Of a stretch of 64,000 nt of DNA, positions 44,400-56,034 are shown in pieces. The notes under the pieces are model-generated. The model was not told where the DNA came from. It did not search any database and was given only the letters and a program-made list of their open reading frames with translations. Position 1 is the stretch's first letter, and each line of letters starts with the position of its first letter. Origin of the DNA: Amia ocellicauda (lineage: Eukaryota; Chordata; Actinopteri; Amiiformes; Amiidae); NCBI RefSeq assembly GCF_036373705.1, contig NC_089851.1, forward strand, positions 60,311,850 through 60,375,849. The letters run 5' to 3'. A program made the position numbers and the translations under genes.

Positions 44400-47325
44400 T
44401 TTGTTTAGTGATCTATTTTCCAACATGTAACCCTTTTAATTCAGATAGATTCAGTTTCTGGAAGTAATAATCTCACGAGAAGGCGCGTCTTTTTCAGTTA
44501 CAAAACTGTGGACCAGGGTCATCATAATGATTTTGTTGTTACAATGGTTCAGAGTGATCCCCTTAACTTTCATACATGTCTTACCAGCAGCTGTTCTGTA
44601 TGCGTAAGTCTTTGGAACCCTGAAACAAACTCCACTATGTGGTCCTGAGGATCTAGCTCGCTCGTTAACTCCCCAAAGTAGTCCCCGAGGGGCGGGACCC
44701 AATCCCCCGGCCTGGTGACAAAGATCACAGAGTCAGTATCGTGATAGAGCGTGCGCTCCTGTAGTTGGTCCATTAAGTTGTACAGTTCAAGCTGGGCGTA
44801 AGCCGTGGAAAAAATTGCAATAAACACATTAACGTTACCCTGGCGGGTGGGGAAATCTTTTGGGGTCCGCCATTGCACCTGGGCCACTCGGTCATTTATG
44901 AATTAGAAAGTGGGATACATCGTGTTCTTTGGAAAACATGAATTCTATAAACTGTTCGGGGTTTTTAATCAAGGTTGTATTTAGACGATTGTTTCCACAC
45001 ATGTTCTACACAGAGGTAACATCAATTTTCCCGAGCACCTGTAAGGCAACACGGGCAAGAATAGACCTCGGGGCGGGTATACGGTGAATTTGATCAAGCC
45101 AAAGTAATGACTGATGTCGAGAAAGTCGCGATAAATAATGTTTGGATGTCCCAAGGGATACTTTTTGGTTTTGTTGACAAATGGGTACAAGCTAGTGAAG
45201 TCATAGTAATCTACTCTCTCCCCTGACTTTACCTCATAATGTAAACAGATGGCGTTGGTCCAACCCCCAAATAATGCCTCCCGGGGTTGGAGACGTTCTG
45301 GAAAGTCAAAGGTTTCCATGAAGACCCGCACCCCCTCATCCTGCTGCTTCAGGGTGGTCCACTAGTGTTCCCAAATCACCACCACGTTCAAACCATAGGT
45401 GTTTTTTTAATGTTTCAATTCGTTGCTGAAAATTATAGTGCACATCACCACAGAGTTTTTGAGTTACAGGATTAAAGGTGTTTGGATCAAAACATTGCGG
45501 ACACCCGTGGAAAATACAACCGGCAAACTCGTAAGCGGTACGCACCCCAGCCACCTGGGGTAGTGGTAGGGACCCATTTTGACTTCCCCGCGGTTTAAAG
45601 CGTGACTGATCATGATGTCATCCCGGGTAGTCAGGTATTCCAACCACTGTGACAGAACCAACCTTTCTTCTGAGACGCGAAACCCAGAGCTTTAGGCAAA
45701 GCACTCAATTTCATGGGTAGGAAATTCAGCGAATCTATGTACCTTTGGTTGAAAGTTTCATCGGTGAAACACATTATCTTGCTCCCCTGAGCAATAATTT
45801 TAGGGGTCACCACGTTCTCCACCAGATACTTCATCAAAAGGTAAGAATCATAACCCTTAGCATTGTGTGCAATAAACGTGTAATTGAGGTATTTCAGACT
45901 ACGGTATTTTATAAAGAAAGCACTGACACAATCCTCACCGCTGGCCGACCACTCGCGATCCATCATGTCTATACAGTGTATATAATTAGCCACATGGATC
46001 CCTTTTTCCTGGCAACATTCAAAATCAAAAAAGACATACAGTTTATGCAGTGGCTCCTTTTTAACAGACTGAATAAAACATTGGTGTTCGGCCTCTAGGG
46101 TCAGGTCGGCCTTACACAGCCGACACCGCTGTTTCGAACATTTGTGGGTCTTGCCCTTATGAAACCGGTATTGGAAACGACATTTGGGGCAATATTTTGT
46201 TTGATCACAGGCGCTCAGTTCAACACCCTCGCTGTTAACCCTCGGCACCTTATGCTCAGAAAAACAGAACGCTGAGAGACAGATCCATAAACAATCTTTA
46301 CAGCGGATGGTGGGGGACAACCCCTTACGACACTGGGGGCTGAAACAAACATTGCAGTAACCGGCGCATCGGTGTTTAAGCTTATCGTTGAATGCCGCAT
46401 AACAGAAGGGGCAAATGTACGAACAACCCAAAAAAGCCGTCAAACTCTTTATTCCAATGTAATGACTATCATTAAGGAAGAGAAACAGCGTCTGTTCGTG
46501 GGGGTCAGAATGCATCTGAAATTTCACAAACACGTCATTTATCACACACACCACAATTTTTAAAGACAATTTCTCCTCAAACTTGAAGATGTCTGAAAAG
46601 GCAACAGATTTTGTTGTCCCCATCGGAGCTCACCACTAACTGTCTGATCTTAATCCGGATTATGTCATTCTTCAAACATTTTGACAACTGTCTTCTACAA
46701 GCCCCTCCCTCACGGTCACGCACCACATTTAGAACCAGGGTCAAACTTTCATCGGCTAAGATGGATGCGTTACTCTGTAACAAGGCATTACAGACAGGTT
46801 GCTAAACAAATCATCACCCCTCAGTTCTAACAGGACAACATCTCGAGGTCTAACCCTACCGTACCGATAATGTGATGAAAGATAATTTAGTTCTTACGTA
46901 GTCTGTAGATCTCTCGTATAGGTACGGTAGCTTCTCTCAGTATCTCGATAACATTGATCCTTTCGGCAACCTCTGTGTAATTAATTCAAAACATTAACAA
47001 ACATTATATAACAGCTAACTTAAAGCACAAACACAGCAACGTACACACACACACACACACACAACATAGTTCCTATATAAACAATTAAAGCTTACCTTCG
47101 TTAATCACAGAGGCGTTCCAAATTATGGCCTCCGCGTTGGGTATTAAAGATTGTTGACTGTCTGTAAAATAAAGTTACAGTTCTTAAAACAGAGGTTATA
47201 GCCTTAATTACAAAACATGTGTATAACACATCCCGTAACAATGAATGGAATCTGAAGACTTACCGAAAAATTCGTTCAAGCCGAAGTCTGTGATGCCGTT
47301 TCCGGCCATTGTAGTTCTTCAGTAG
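44400..47325 (-). pseudogene. Polinton protein-primed DNA polymerase B
   Basis: Minus-strand motifs in order: Cys-rich finger region (CPFCYAAF, CNVCFSPQC), exonuclease motifs YVFFDFECC and FIAHNAKGYDSYLL, polymerase motif A region YYDFTSLYPFVN and motif C region LYHDTDSVIF. This is the protein-primed family B polymerase of Polintons. The upstream part (46.9-47.31 kb) consists of short exon-like blocks with GT/AG borders, behind a TATA-like ATAAATA at about 47390, suggesting introns at the 5' end. The body is broken in several places. Confidence 0.85.
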
Positions 47326-47639
47326 CAGAGGTCTTCACTTCACTTCACTCGGGAGGTGCGGATGATGCATCAAGACGGAGACCTCACCACATATTTATGC
47401 CTATGAATCTGCGGTGGGGGTCAATTTTCTGGGGCACCCCCAGTCTGCGGGAACCCAAGCAGGAAAAAACAGTCCTGTTTCTTCATAAACAAGAAGACAC
47501 AGTCAAGTCTATGGTAACCCTAAGAAACCTTTGTTTCTTTACAAGCAAGAAAACATTTCCTGCCTCAAGTACTTGATGTAAGGCAAGCAACATTGTTTAA
47601 TTAAAATATAGATCGCGTTACCTGATCGTCAGGGGGCCA

Positions 47640-47793
47640 GGCGAGCAGACAAGTGAAAACAAAGCACCGCAGTAGGGATTTTAAAAGGCTCCCTTACCTT
47701 ATTATTCTGCTGGTGCGGCTTTGCTGGTCACTGGTCTGGCAACTCCGGTCCTCTCCGTCAGGGTTAACGATCCCGATCCTCGTCGCCAGATAA
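47640..47793 (-). other. Provirus leader with primer-binding site
   Basis: Directly inside the 5' LTR on the minus strand, five bases after its end, lies TGGCGACGAGGATCGGGA, which has the TGG start of a tRNA primer-binding site. Its tRNA was not assigned (Arg-like in the first bases). AATAAGGTAAGG further in resembles a splice donor. The junction with the Polinton lies somewhere left of here. Confidence 0.6.
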
Positions 47794-48222
47794 TGTGGAA
47801 GAACAATCATCTTCAAATCAGGTTGGAACGTTAGTTGCAATGCCTTTAATACACGCAGCGTGGAGAGGAACAGTGAATCAAGAAGATCCCAAAGTTGCTC
47901 TGCCTTCATTTTAACAGTCAGAGCTTTTATACACAAAAATCAAAGAGCTGGTTATAATCAGAAAGTCATTACTATGTTATCTTAAAAGTTAGCTAAGCAG
48001 AACATATATCATTATAGGACAGAGTTCATAGATCAACACATGGATTAGGGAGCAGGAACTTAAATCATACTGTTCGACATTGTCTGCAAGATTCTCATCA
48101 TAAATAACAAACAGAAATCAAGCTACCTTCTGGCCTGACCTTCTAGCTTGACCATATCTTTCTTAAGTATACAAGAGAGATTAACAGGTATTAGAGAAAT
48201 AATTTCTAACTTTCCTTCCACA
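47794..48222 (-). repeat. Provirus 5' LTR
   Basis: 429 bp, TG...CA ends, paired with 31043-31441. It carries about 30 bp (TAATCAGAAAGTCATTACTA and onward) that the other LTR lacks. Followed by the GTAG duplication at 48223-48226. Confidence 0.9.
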
Positions 48223-48395
48223 GTAGATAAAGCAAGCAGGGGAGGGCTGGCCTGAGTGACAGTATAGTAGCCTATAGCCAATGGAAAGGACGTTACTGTC
48301 TGTCATCATCCCTAGAGATATTTTTTTACCCAACCACAGACCATGGCTCTATGAATATCTAGCCAATCCAATTAAATACTTTTAATGATGTGCAG

Positions 48396-48461
48396 AAACC
48401 CAGAGAAGGGAGTAGCAGTGAAGAGGAAGACGAGTATGAAGAGCAATGCGTCACCTTATAA
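48396..48461 (+). other. Possible terminal exon of an unidentified gene
   Basis: After an AG (TGATGTGCAG) a frame reads KPREGSSSEEEDEYEEQCVTL then TAA. The acidic Ser/Glu tail looks like the end of a host protein. The polypyrimidine tract before it is weak and no upstream exon was found; the provirus lies immediately to the left. Not recognised. Confidence 0.3.
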
Positions 48462-48894
48462 CACCCCTTCTCATGTGTTAGTGTTTATACAGATCCCCAT
48501 CAGCTGCCATGTTATTGCATATGTGATTGATTAATTTGAAGAAGATGCTCCCGCACACTGTCTCTACTAGGAAGTGTTATAATTCAATAGACTGCAATGT
48601 TTTGATCAAAGATCTTATAACACTTGCAAGTAGAAACTGTGTGGGAGCATGTTTTTTCTATCCAGATCCTTTTCCCTCATACACACCTGTCTAGTCTATA
48701 CAGGTGTGCAATTAGCTTTTGTTATGGTGATTGATTAATTACCCGAATAAATGCCACGTTTTAACATGTTCACCACACATTTACGCACCCTCATGTATTT
48801 CTGGTGATGTTTGCCTTTGGCTGGTAAAAATACCAAGTGGCTGGTAAGTTTTTTCCTTCTACCAGACACCGTGGTTAGTGGACAAAAAAAGGTT

Positions 48895-50633
48895 TATTTT
48901 ATCCCCTAATCAGTCCTGTGTTCCAATGGCACGTTGTGTTTGCTAATCAAGTTTATCATTTTAAAAGGCTAACTGATCATTAGAAAACCCTTTTGCAATT
49001 GTTAGCACGGCTGAAAACTGTTGTGCTGATTAAATAAGCAATTAAACTGGCCTTCTTTAGACTAGTTGAGTATCTGGAGCATAAGCAATTGTGGGTTCAA
49101 TTACAGGCTCAAAATGGCCAGAAACAGAGAACTTTCTTCTGAAACTCGTCAGTCTATTCTTGTTCTGAGAAATGAAGGCTATTCCATCAGAGAAATTGCC
49201 AAGATACTGAAGTACAACTTCGTACAATGCTGTGTACTACTCCCTTCACAGAACAGTGCAAACTGGCTCTAACCAGAATAGAAAGAGGAGTGGGAGGCCC
49301 TGGTGCACAACTGAGCAATAGGACAAATACATTAGAGTGTCTAGTTTGCTAAATGGACGCCTCACAGTTCCCCAACTGGCAGCTTCATTAAATAGTACCC
49401 GCAAAACACCAGTCTCACCGTCAACAGTGAAGAGGTGACTCTGGGGTGCTGGTCTTAGACTGGAGAATAAAAATAAAAATTTAAGAACACAGACACTGGA
49501 CAGAGGCAGATTGGAAAAAAGTGTTATGGACAGATGAATCTAAGTTTGAGGTGTTCGGATCACAAAGAAGAACACTCGTGAGATGCAGAGCAAATGAAAA
49601 GATGCTGGAGGAGTGCTTGATGCCATCTGTCAAGCATGGTGGAGGCAATGTGATGCTCTGGGGGTGCTTTGGTGGTGGTAAAGTGGGAGATTTTCACAGG
49701 GTAAAGTAGGGATGCACCGATAAGAAAATTATTGGCCGATAACGATAGCCGATGTTCATATAACATAATCGGCCGATGCCGATACCGATGTTATGACATT
49801 TCTGTAACTTTCTACCCTGTCATAAATTAAATAAAAATGTTGTTTCTGATAAGGCTTCTAATTTCAGCTCATTTTAATTATACAAGTTATTCTTCCATAT
49901 ATTTGAATAAGAAAAGACTTATACCCCATTCAGACATAGGATAAAAGGCCACCAATTTGACATATGGTGTATTTTTTAGAAATGAAAGGTACGCAAAGGG
50001 AGACCCGTCTTCAAAGCCGATACATTTCTTTCCTGCATCAGAGGTAGTCTATTTTACCTCGGATTTGTATGAATGGGGTACAAGCATTGGTGGTACAAGT
50101 AATCGCCATTTTGAAGTAGTCTGCCGATACCGATTATTACATTTTTGGCCTGTAACCTGTCAATACCGATTGCTGGCCGATTAATTGGTGCATCCCTAGG
50201 GTAAAGGTATCTTGAAGAAGGAAGGCCATCACTCTATTTTGCAACGCAATGCCATACCCTGTTCCAGTTTCCTCCTGCAACAGGACAATGACCCAAAAGT
50301 ACAGCTCCAAACTATGCAAGAACTATTTAGGGAAGAAGCAGTCAGCTGGTATTCTGTCTATAATGGAGTGGCCAGCACAGTCACTGGATCGCAACCCTAC
50401 TGAGCGGTTGTGGGAGCAGCTTGACCGTATGGTACGTCAATCCAACTTGTGGGAGGTGCTTCAGGAAGCATGGGGTGAAATCTCTTCAGATTACCTCAAC
50501 AAATTGACAAGTAGAATGACAAAGGTCTGCAAGGCTGTAATTGCTGCAAATGGAGGATTATTTGATGAAAGCAAAGTTTTCATGGAAAACAATGACATTT
50601 CTAAGTGACCCCAAACTTTTGAATGGTCGTGTA
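48895..50633 (+). mobile_element. Tc1 transposon relic, interrupted by a MITE
   Basis: A classic fish Tc1 element: 5' leader (CCAATGGCACGTTGTGTTTG), transposase from MARNRELSSETRQSILVLRN, catalytic-domain pieces VLWTDESKFEVFGSQRRT and QQDNDPKVQ, the end KVCKAVIAANGG, and the 3' terminus CCCCAAACTTTTGAATGGTC. The left terminal inverted repeat is missing, so it is truncated at about 48895. Several frame changes and internal deletions break the transposase. A 492-bp MITE splits it at 49707-50198. At the third catalytic position the sequence reads NPTERLWEQ, so the E itself survives. It is much older than the DD36E copies. Confidence 0.9.
49707..50198. mobile_element. hAT-type MITE inside the Tc1 relic
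   Basis: 492 bp with inverted ends TAGGGATGCACC, flanked by an exact 8-bp duplication GGGTAAAG (49699-49706 and 50199-50206). The 8-bp duplication and the GGATGCACCGAT-type end are those of hAT superfamily MITEs. The interior is rich in short GGCCGAT/CCGATA motifs (ATTGGCCGATAACGATAGCC, ATCGGCCGATGCCGATACCG) clustered subterminally at both ends. No coding capacity. Confidence 0.92.
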
Positions 50634-51480
50634 CATTCACAGTGGTACCATGGTAATGACATAGGCCCCTTCCCCATTGGGCAGAATCCTCGATTTGAAA
50701 GATAAGTGGGGTTTGAAGATCAAGCACGCAAGAAGTATACAGAGAAAACCCCTTACATGGTCAAATAAAATAATGTTCTCATTTGTATCAATTATTAAGC
50801 AGGTCAAGAAAAAAAATACATAATAGTTATACATCAATTTCAAGGACGAAAACTGTAGATTACAACAAATCTATGACCTTGTAAAGCACATATAGGGACA
50901 TCAATGCATGCATCATGAAAGCCTGATTCTAGAGATGATTAAATTGAGAAACAAGCACTAGAACATCATTGCTGAACGATTTTAAATGCAATAGAATCTA
51001 AGGAATGCTGAATGCCACCAAGAAGGCAGGTCCTTGCATCCAAATATTCCACCTAAATACTGGGTGAATATCCATAGAAGCATAATGTTAATGTAGAATA
51101 TTGTATTTCCCCTAGGCTACAAAGAAATACAAAGTCCCACACTGCTTCGAGAGAAAAAACAAGAGAAACAGAGAACATACTTTACAGTCTGTTACCACTC
51201 AAACCCGGGGGCTTAGCTGTTGTAGTGCTATGCATTAACAGTGTATTTTCTCTGTCTATGGTAGAATATTGAGTACATCTCATATGTATTTGTCAGTATA
51301 TAAGATGGTCAAAATATTGAGGCTCCTGAAAATCGAATTTAAATCCTTTTAAGTAGAAATATTACTTAAACCATTAATTTATGGCTCTAGATAACACGGC
51401 AAATGCCGACTTTTCGGCATCACATGTAGTTGTCCGGCAGATGAAAATATCAACGGCCAATATGTCCGGAGGGAGGGAGG
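50634..51480. other. Intergenic, nothing recognised
   Basis: AT-rich DNA between the Tc1 relic and the microsatellite at the LINE 3' end. A GC-richer piece (about 51395-51465, with GGCAAATGCCGACTTTTCGG) has short inverted repeats but no assignable family. Confidence 0.35.
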
Positions 51481-51510
51481 GATGGATGGATGGATGGATG
51501 GATAGATGGG
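51471..51510. repeat. (GGAG)n(GATG)n microsatellite at the LINE 3' end
   Basis: GAGGGAGGGAGGGATGGATGGA and onward. Read on the minus strand it is CCATCTATCCATCC, directly following the LINE 3' terminus. It is part of the target or a templated tail. Confidence 0.85.
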
Positions 51511-52019
51511 TTTTAAAGTGAACTTTATTCCATAAAATACAGGATACAAATACACAGTATACTCCTGTCCACCAAACCACAAAACCTGCAAGCTCCCCAA
51601 CCCACAAAAGACAGATAGAAAGATACAAAAACTAACACAAACGGACAAGAAACTGACAGACAGAAAACAACAGATTGGTACCGACAAACAAGGATAGTTA
51701 CAAATAGATAGAAACAAAAAGGTTCTAAAGGAAACACACAAGAAATTATGAAAAACATTGAAACCCAATAACAGTAAATAACATACTCCCCCCTATGCTA
51801 TAGACAATTCAACAAAAGAAACAAAACTAACAAGCAGTTCATTCCATGTCAAATTTGGCACTCATTTGGTTGTTGCATAAAAATGAAAAACAACATGCCA
51901 GGAATCCAGGAAATAAATAAATAAATAAATAACAGTATACTCCCGAATCACCATTCACAAAACCTAGCAAAAAAGAAAACAAACCCTCCCATCCCCCACT
52001 CCCCCCACATTCCTCCAAC

Positions 52020-55000
52020 TTACAAAGTCATCTGCAGGACACCGTTCACAACCTCACACAACACTCCCCCCACCCCCCACACCAACAGGAACATGTCCAG
52101 TCGGTGGACCAGATTATAATAGGTGAACTCCAGTCTCACCCTGGATGTCACCTGCACTCTAAACAGCAGCCCTGCATCCCCAGTGAGAACCCCTCTCTCC
52201 CTATTCTTCCTACTTTTGAGGATGGCCAGCTTGGCCTGGCCCAAAAGGAAGTTCGCCAGTTGTACTGTGCGAGTCCTGTTCTTGCAATGCTGTACCCTGA
52301 AAATAAACACTGTCAGAGAACAGGACACCCAGCCCAGCAAACTACCCCTTCAGGACGACAAACAGAGGCCGCAGCCAAGAGCAATGTAAAAAGCAGTTGA
52401 ACACTGTTTCCCTATGCTGGCAGTATACACACAGGTCAGACACGCCTGGCAAAATGACACATAAAAAAGCGTTAGTAACAACAATGCTGTGCAGAACTCT
52501 CCACTGCAGGTCCCCCACTCTCTTCTGCATCGGTGGTCTATAGAGACCACACCAAGCAGGAGTGATAGAAGGCACTACACCTAACTGTGCACGCCAGTGA
52601 GTGTCAGGCAGGTTCCGAAGGTCAGGGTAGTGCCGAATTTTGATGCATAAAAAATAAAGTGCTTTTTTGTCTAATCCCTGAAATTGGATGTCATAGTTTT
52701 CCTTAAACTGCAGCAGCTTCCATGGTGTATCCAGACACTGCACCACTGCTGGTGTGATCAGAAAAGACACCACTGGGGGCTCAGGCTGCAGGTCCACTGC
52801 CCCGAGAAAAAATCCCTCAGCAGCAACAAAGCCTCTCTGGAAAAAGCTGAGTGCAACTGTTCTAAAAACACACCAATAACTCGTTGAGACCACACCCCTA
52901 ACACAGCAGCTAGGACATCAGGGGTCTTCCACCTGCGCTGGTCCATATCAATAAAGTGAGCGACTTTAAAACACCCCTTAGCCACCAACAGAGAAGTAAA
53001 ACTCTCGGACTTTAAAAGTGAACACTTCAGGGACCGATTACAAACCAGGGGCTGTTCCAAAAGACCCCTCAACCCCAAAGACCCAAAATCAGAGCGTACC
53101 TGAAACATCTGTAATGCAGTAACAAGTCGCTGGTAAAACACAGGTAAAACCGAGAGATTAAGCTTTTCAGTCTCCAATAAAAACAGTTGCCTATCGCAGT
53201 GCAAACCCCCTACTCTGTGCAAAAACGCAAATGCCAGATCCCTCCAAGGGTGAGGCTCAGAGCAAAAAAGTAGCCTCTGGAGAGACTGGAGTCTGAAAGC
53301 CACCACCTTACTACAGACATCCATCAACCCTTGCCCCCCTTCCTGCACAGGCAAAAACAGCACACTCTGCTTGATCCAGTGCATGCCATCCCAAAAAAAC
53401 TGCAGCAAAATCTTCTGAATGGCCTTCAGAAGTAAACCTGGGGGATCCACACACCGAAGTCTGTGCCGAAGATGTGACCAAATTATTAATTACCAGCACT
53501 CTACCCTTAAGGACAATTTAGTCACCAGCCAGCGCCAGCTCTGCAGCCTGCCCTGTACACGTTCCAGCACCCCATCCCAATTTTCTGTAGCCCCTCCGCC
53601 CTCCCCCAGCCACACCCCTAAAAAACTGAAAGCCCGCCTGTTTCACTGCAGCCCTGCCGGTAAAGCTGGGGGGCTTCCACCTCCCCAGTCCCCCATCAGA
53701 AAGGCATTGCACTTAAGCCAGTTAATTTTGGCAGAGGTCACTCTCTCAAAACACTCCTGGCAGTCACCTAGCACCCTGACATCAGCATCATTAGTGATAA
53801 GCACCGAGATGTCATCAGCATAGGCCACCACTCTCACAGGATTCATGGGCACATCAGGAATAGAGAGGCCAGTCAGTAAGAGCGGAGTCTGTGAATGAGG
53901 GGCTCTACAGACATTGAGTACAGCATTCCAGACAGGGGACAGCCTTGACGGATTCCCCTCTGGATCGGAAAGTGAGAGCTAAGCACACCACACACTGAAA
54001 ACATTACGATAGAGGACTTCAATTTTCCCCACAAACCTGGGACCAAAGCCTAAAGCCCTAAAAACACTAAAAAGGTAGGAATGATCAACTCTATCAAAGG
54101 CCTTCTCCTGATCTAAGGATATAAGACCAGCATTAAAACCGAAGAGACTGGAAGCGGCCAATATATCCCATACTAAAAAAATGCTATAAAAAATGGACCT
54201 ATTGGGCACACAGTACATCTGATCCGGCTGCACCACAGAAACCAGCATTGTACGCAAGCGATTGGCCAAGGCTTTGGACAGAATCTTAGTCTGAGCATAG
54301 GAGACTGATTGGGCGCCAGTTTTTGATGTCAGAGAGCTCCCCTTTCTTGGGGAGTAAAGTCAGCACCGCACGCCGACAGCTCAGAGGCAGTTCACAGTCC
54401 TGCACACACTCAGAAAAGACGGCACACAGATCTCCTCCTATCTGTGGCCATACAGTGCGATAAAACTCCACTGGTAGGCCGTCAATGCCTGGTGATTTCC
54501 CAGTGTGCAGTCCACTGAGGGCCTCGGAAAGTTCCAGCAGTGTCAGCTCCCCCTCAAGCTTCTGCCTCTCCACCTCAGGAACTACAGGCAGGTCCATGAG
54601 AAAACGGCGAGCCTCCACCGACTTGTCCACAGCCTCAGCTGTGAACAGCTCTTTCTAGAACTGGACCGCCAGCCCACGAATCTCCCCAGGCTCCTGCAGC
54701 AGCTGGCCAGTTGCAGTCTGTAAACAGTGCATCATCTTACGCTGTGCCGTCTTCTTCTCCAAGGCAAAGAAATACTGCGTAGGTGCATCCATCTGCGACA
54801 AACTCAGAAACCGGGAGTGAACCAGCGCCCCCTGTACCTGCGTGCCCAACAGATCCGCTAACCCTTGCTTCTTCAAAGTCAGGTCTTCAAACAGCCTAGT
54901 GCTGAAATCAGACTCCAAGGCTCTGTGGAGCTCGGAAATATCAGCCTCCAGTTCTCTCATCGCTGTGCTTATCCTCCGTGTAATATTTTCAGTGTACTGC

Positions 55001-55953
55001 TGACAGAGCAGTTTTATCTGAATTTTGCCCATGTCCCACCACTCCCTCAGGGAAGGAAAGGTATGTTTTTGCCTCTGCCACCTTTCCCAAAAAAAGGCAA
55101 AGCATTTCAAAAGCTTAGTATCATGTAACAACTGAATGTTTAGATGCCAATGAGAGGACTGAGCCCGTGCAGAAGGAAAAACCACTTCTACTGCCACTAA
55201 ACTATGATCAGAAAACCCAGTAGGAGAGAGTTTCGGTTAAATGAAGCCATTTAGTTGGTGTCTAAAAATATACAATCTATCCAGCCTGACCAAGGAGACC
55301 CTTCCTACAATGCATTTAGCCCACATATACTGCCTGTCAGTTGTATGTGTCATTCGCCAAACGTCCACCACATCATAAGCTGTCAACACTGATTTCAGCT
55401 CTCTAACCGACCCGGGGTTGGGCTCCACAGTATTATCAAGCCTACAGTTTTCAGTGCAGTTAAAATCACCACCCAATAAAAGAGTCAGCGGGCTCACACT
55501 GATCTAAAACACCAGGAAGACGTTTAAAAAGAGCAATCCTCTCGTTGCCGTCATTAGGTGCATAAATGTTAATTAAATTAAAAGTCGTATTACCAATCAC
55601 CACTTTAACCATTAAGACGCGCCCCGGCACAATTTCAGTCACTGTAACTCTCTCAGGCTTAAAGTCCAGAGCAAATAAAATCGCAACTCCGGCCTCCCCC
55701 TCCCACTCTGTAGACCAGTCCGATTGATTCAAAGCATCAGTGTGCCGTCTCTTGCAGAAATGCTAGAGACAAGTTTCTGCACCAAATAATCAAACACTGT
55801 AGCTCTCTTCACGACATCTCGCCCCCCATTTATATTCAGTGTGCAAAATATCGGCGCACGCACTGAGGGAGGAAATGAAAACAAAGTGGAAACACAGACT
55901 ATGACAAACCACAACACAGCGCCAGGGGAAAACAAACGAATGAGCTCATACAT
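52020..55953 (-). pseudogene. LINE ORF2 (endonuclease-reverse transcriptase), broken
   Basis: Pieces in order on the minus strand. The endonuclease start (FCTLNINGGRD) is near 55840; FNLINIYAPNDGNERIALF is in 55466-55732; LLGGDFNCTENCRLDN is in 55237-55497. A long linker (54655-55197) follows. The reverse transcriptase begins at 54286-54630 (HTGKSPGIDGLPVEFY, KNWRPISLLCSD), then ISLDQEKAFDRVDHSYLF at 53979-54269 and the catalytic VVAYADDISVLI at 53643-53852. A C-terminal region runs to 52020 (LANFLLGQAKLAILKSRKNR). The catalytic YADD survives. The reading frame shifts between most pieces, about eight breaks, so no full protein can be made. Confidence 0.85.
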
Positions 55954-56034
55954 TGGTGCCTGTTTTAAGGGACATACGGACTTTAGCCATCCGGTTTTTC
56001 AGGCGATCACACTTTTTTTTCCATTCCCAGCCCT

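Larger units (their letters stand above)
36660..47400. mobile_element. Polinton/Maverick element, broken
   Basis: The full Polinton core set is present in two opposed groups. Plus strand: two accessory frames, retroviral-type integrase, minor capsid protein, a small basic protein, major capsid protein, adenovirus-type protease. Minus strand: an accessory protein, a small basic protein, packaging ATPase, protein-primed family B DNA polymerase. The groups converge near 42.3-42.6 kb, where AATAAA signals lie on both strands. Several genes are whole-looking; the capsid, protease and polymerase genes are broken, with roughly ten breaks overall. Terminal inverted repeats were not identified, so the outer limits are approximate. 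It lies inside the provirus LTR pair. Confidence 0.92.
31039..48226 (-). mobile_element. Endogenous retrovirus (gammaretrovirus-like), interrupted by a Polinton
   Basis: Two LTRs in the same orientation (31043-31441 and 47794-48222) are flanked by the same 4-bp duplication GTAG (31039-31042 and 48223-48226), so they belong to one integration event. The provirus is on the minus strand: 5' LTR on the right, then a leader, and integrase and env remains at 31515-33480 before the 3' LTR. The 4-bp duplication, the GPY/F-type integrase end and the purine tract suit a gammaretrovirus-like virus. gag, protease and reverse transcriptase were not recognised. A Polinton fills most of the interior. By eye the LTRs differ by about 13 substitutions in about 398 aligned bases plus two indels, suggesting an age of a few to a few tens of million years depending on rate. 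It is broken. Confidence 0.88.
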
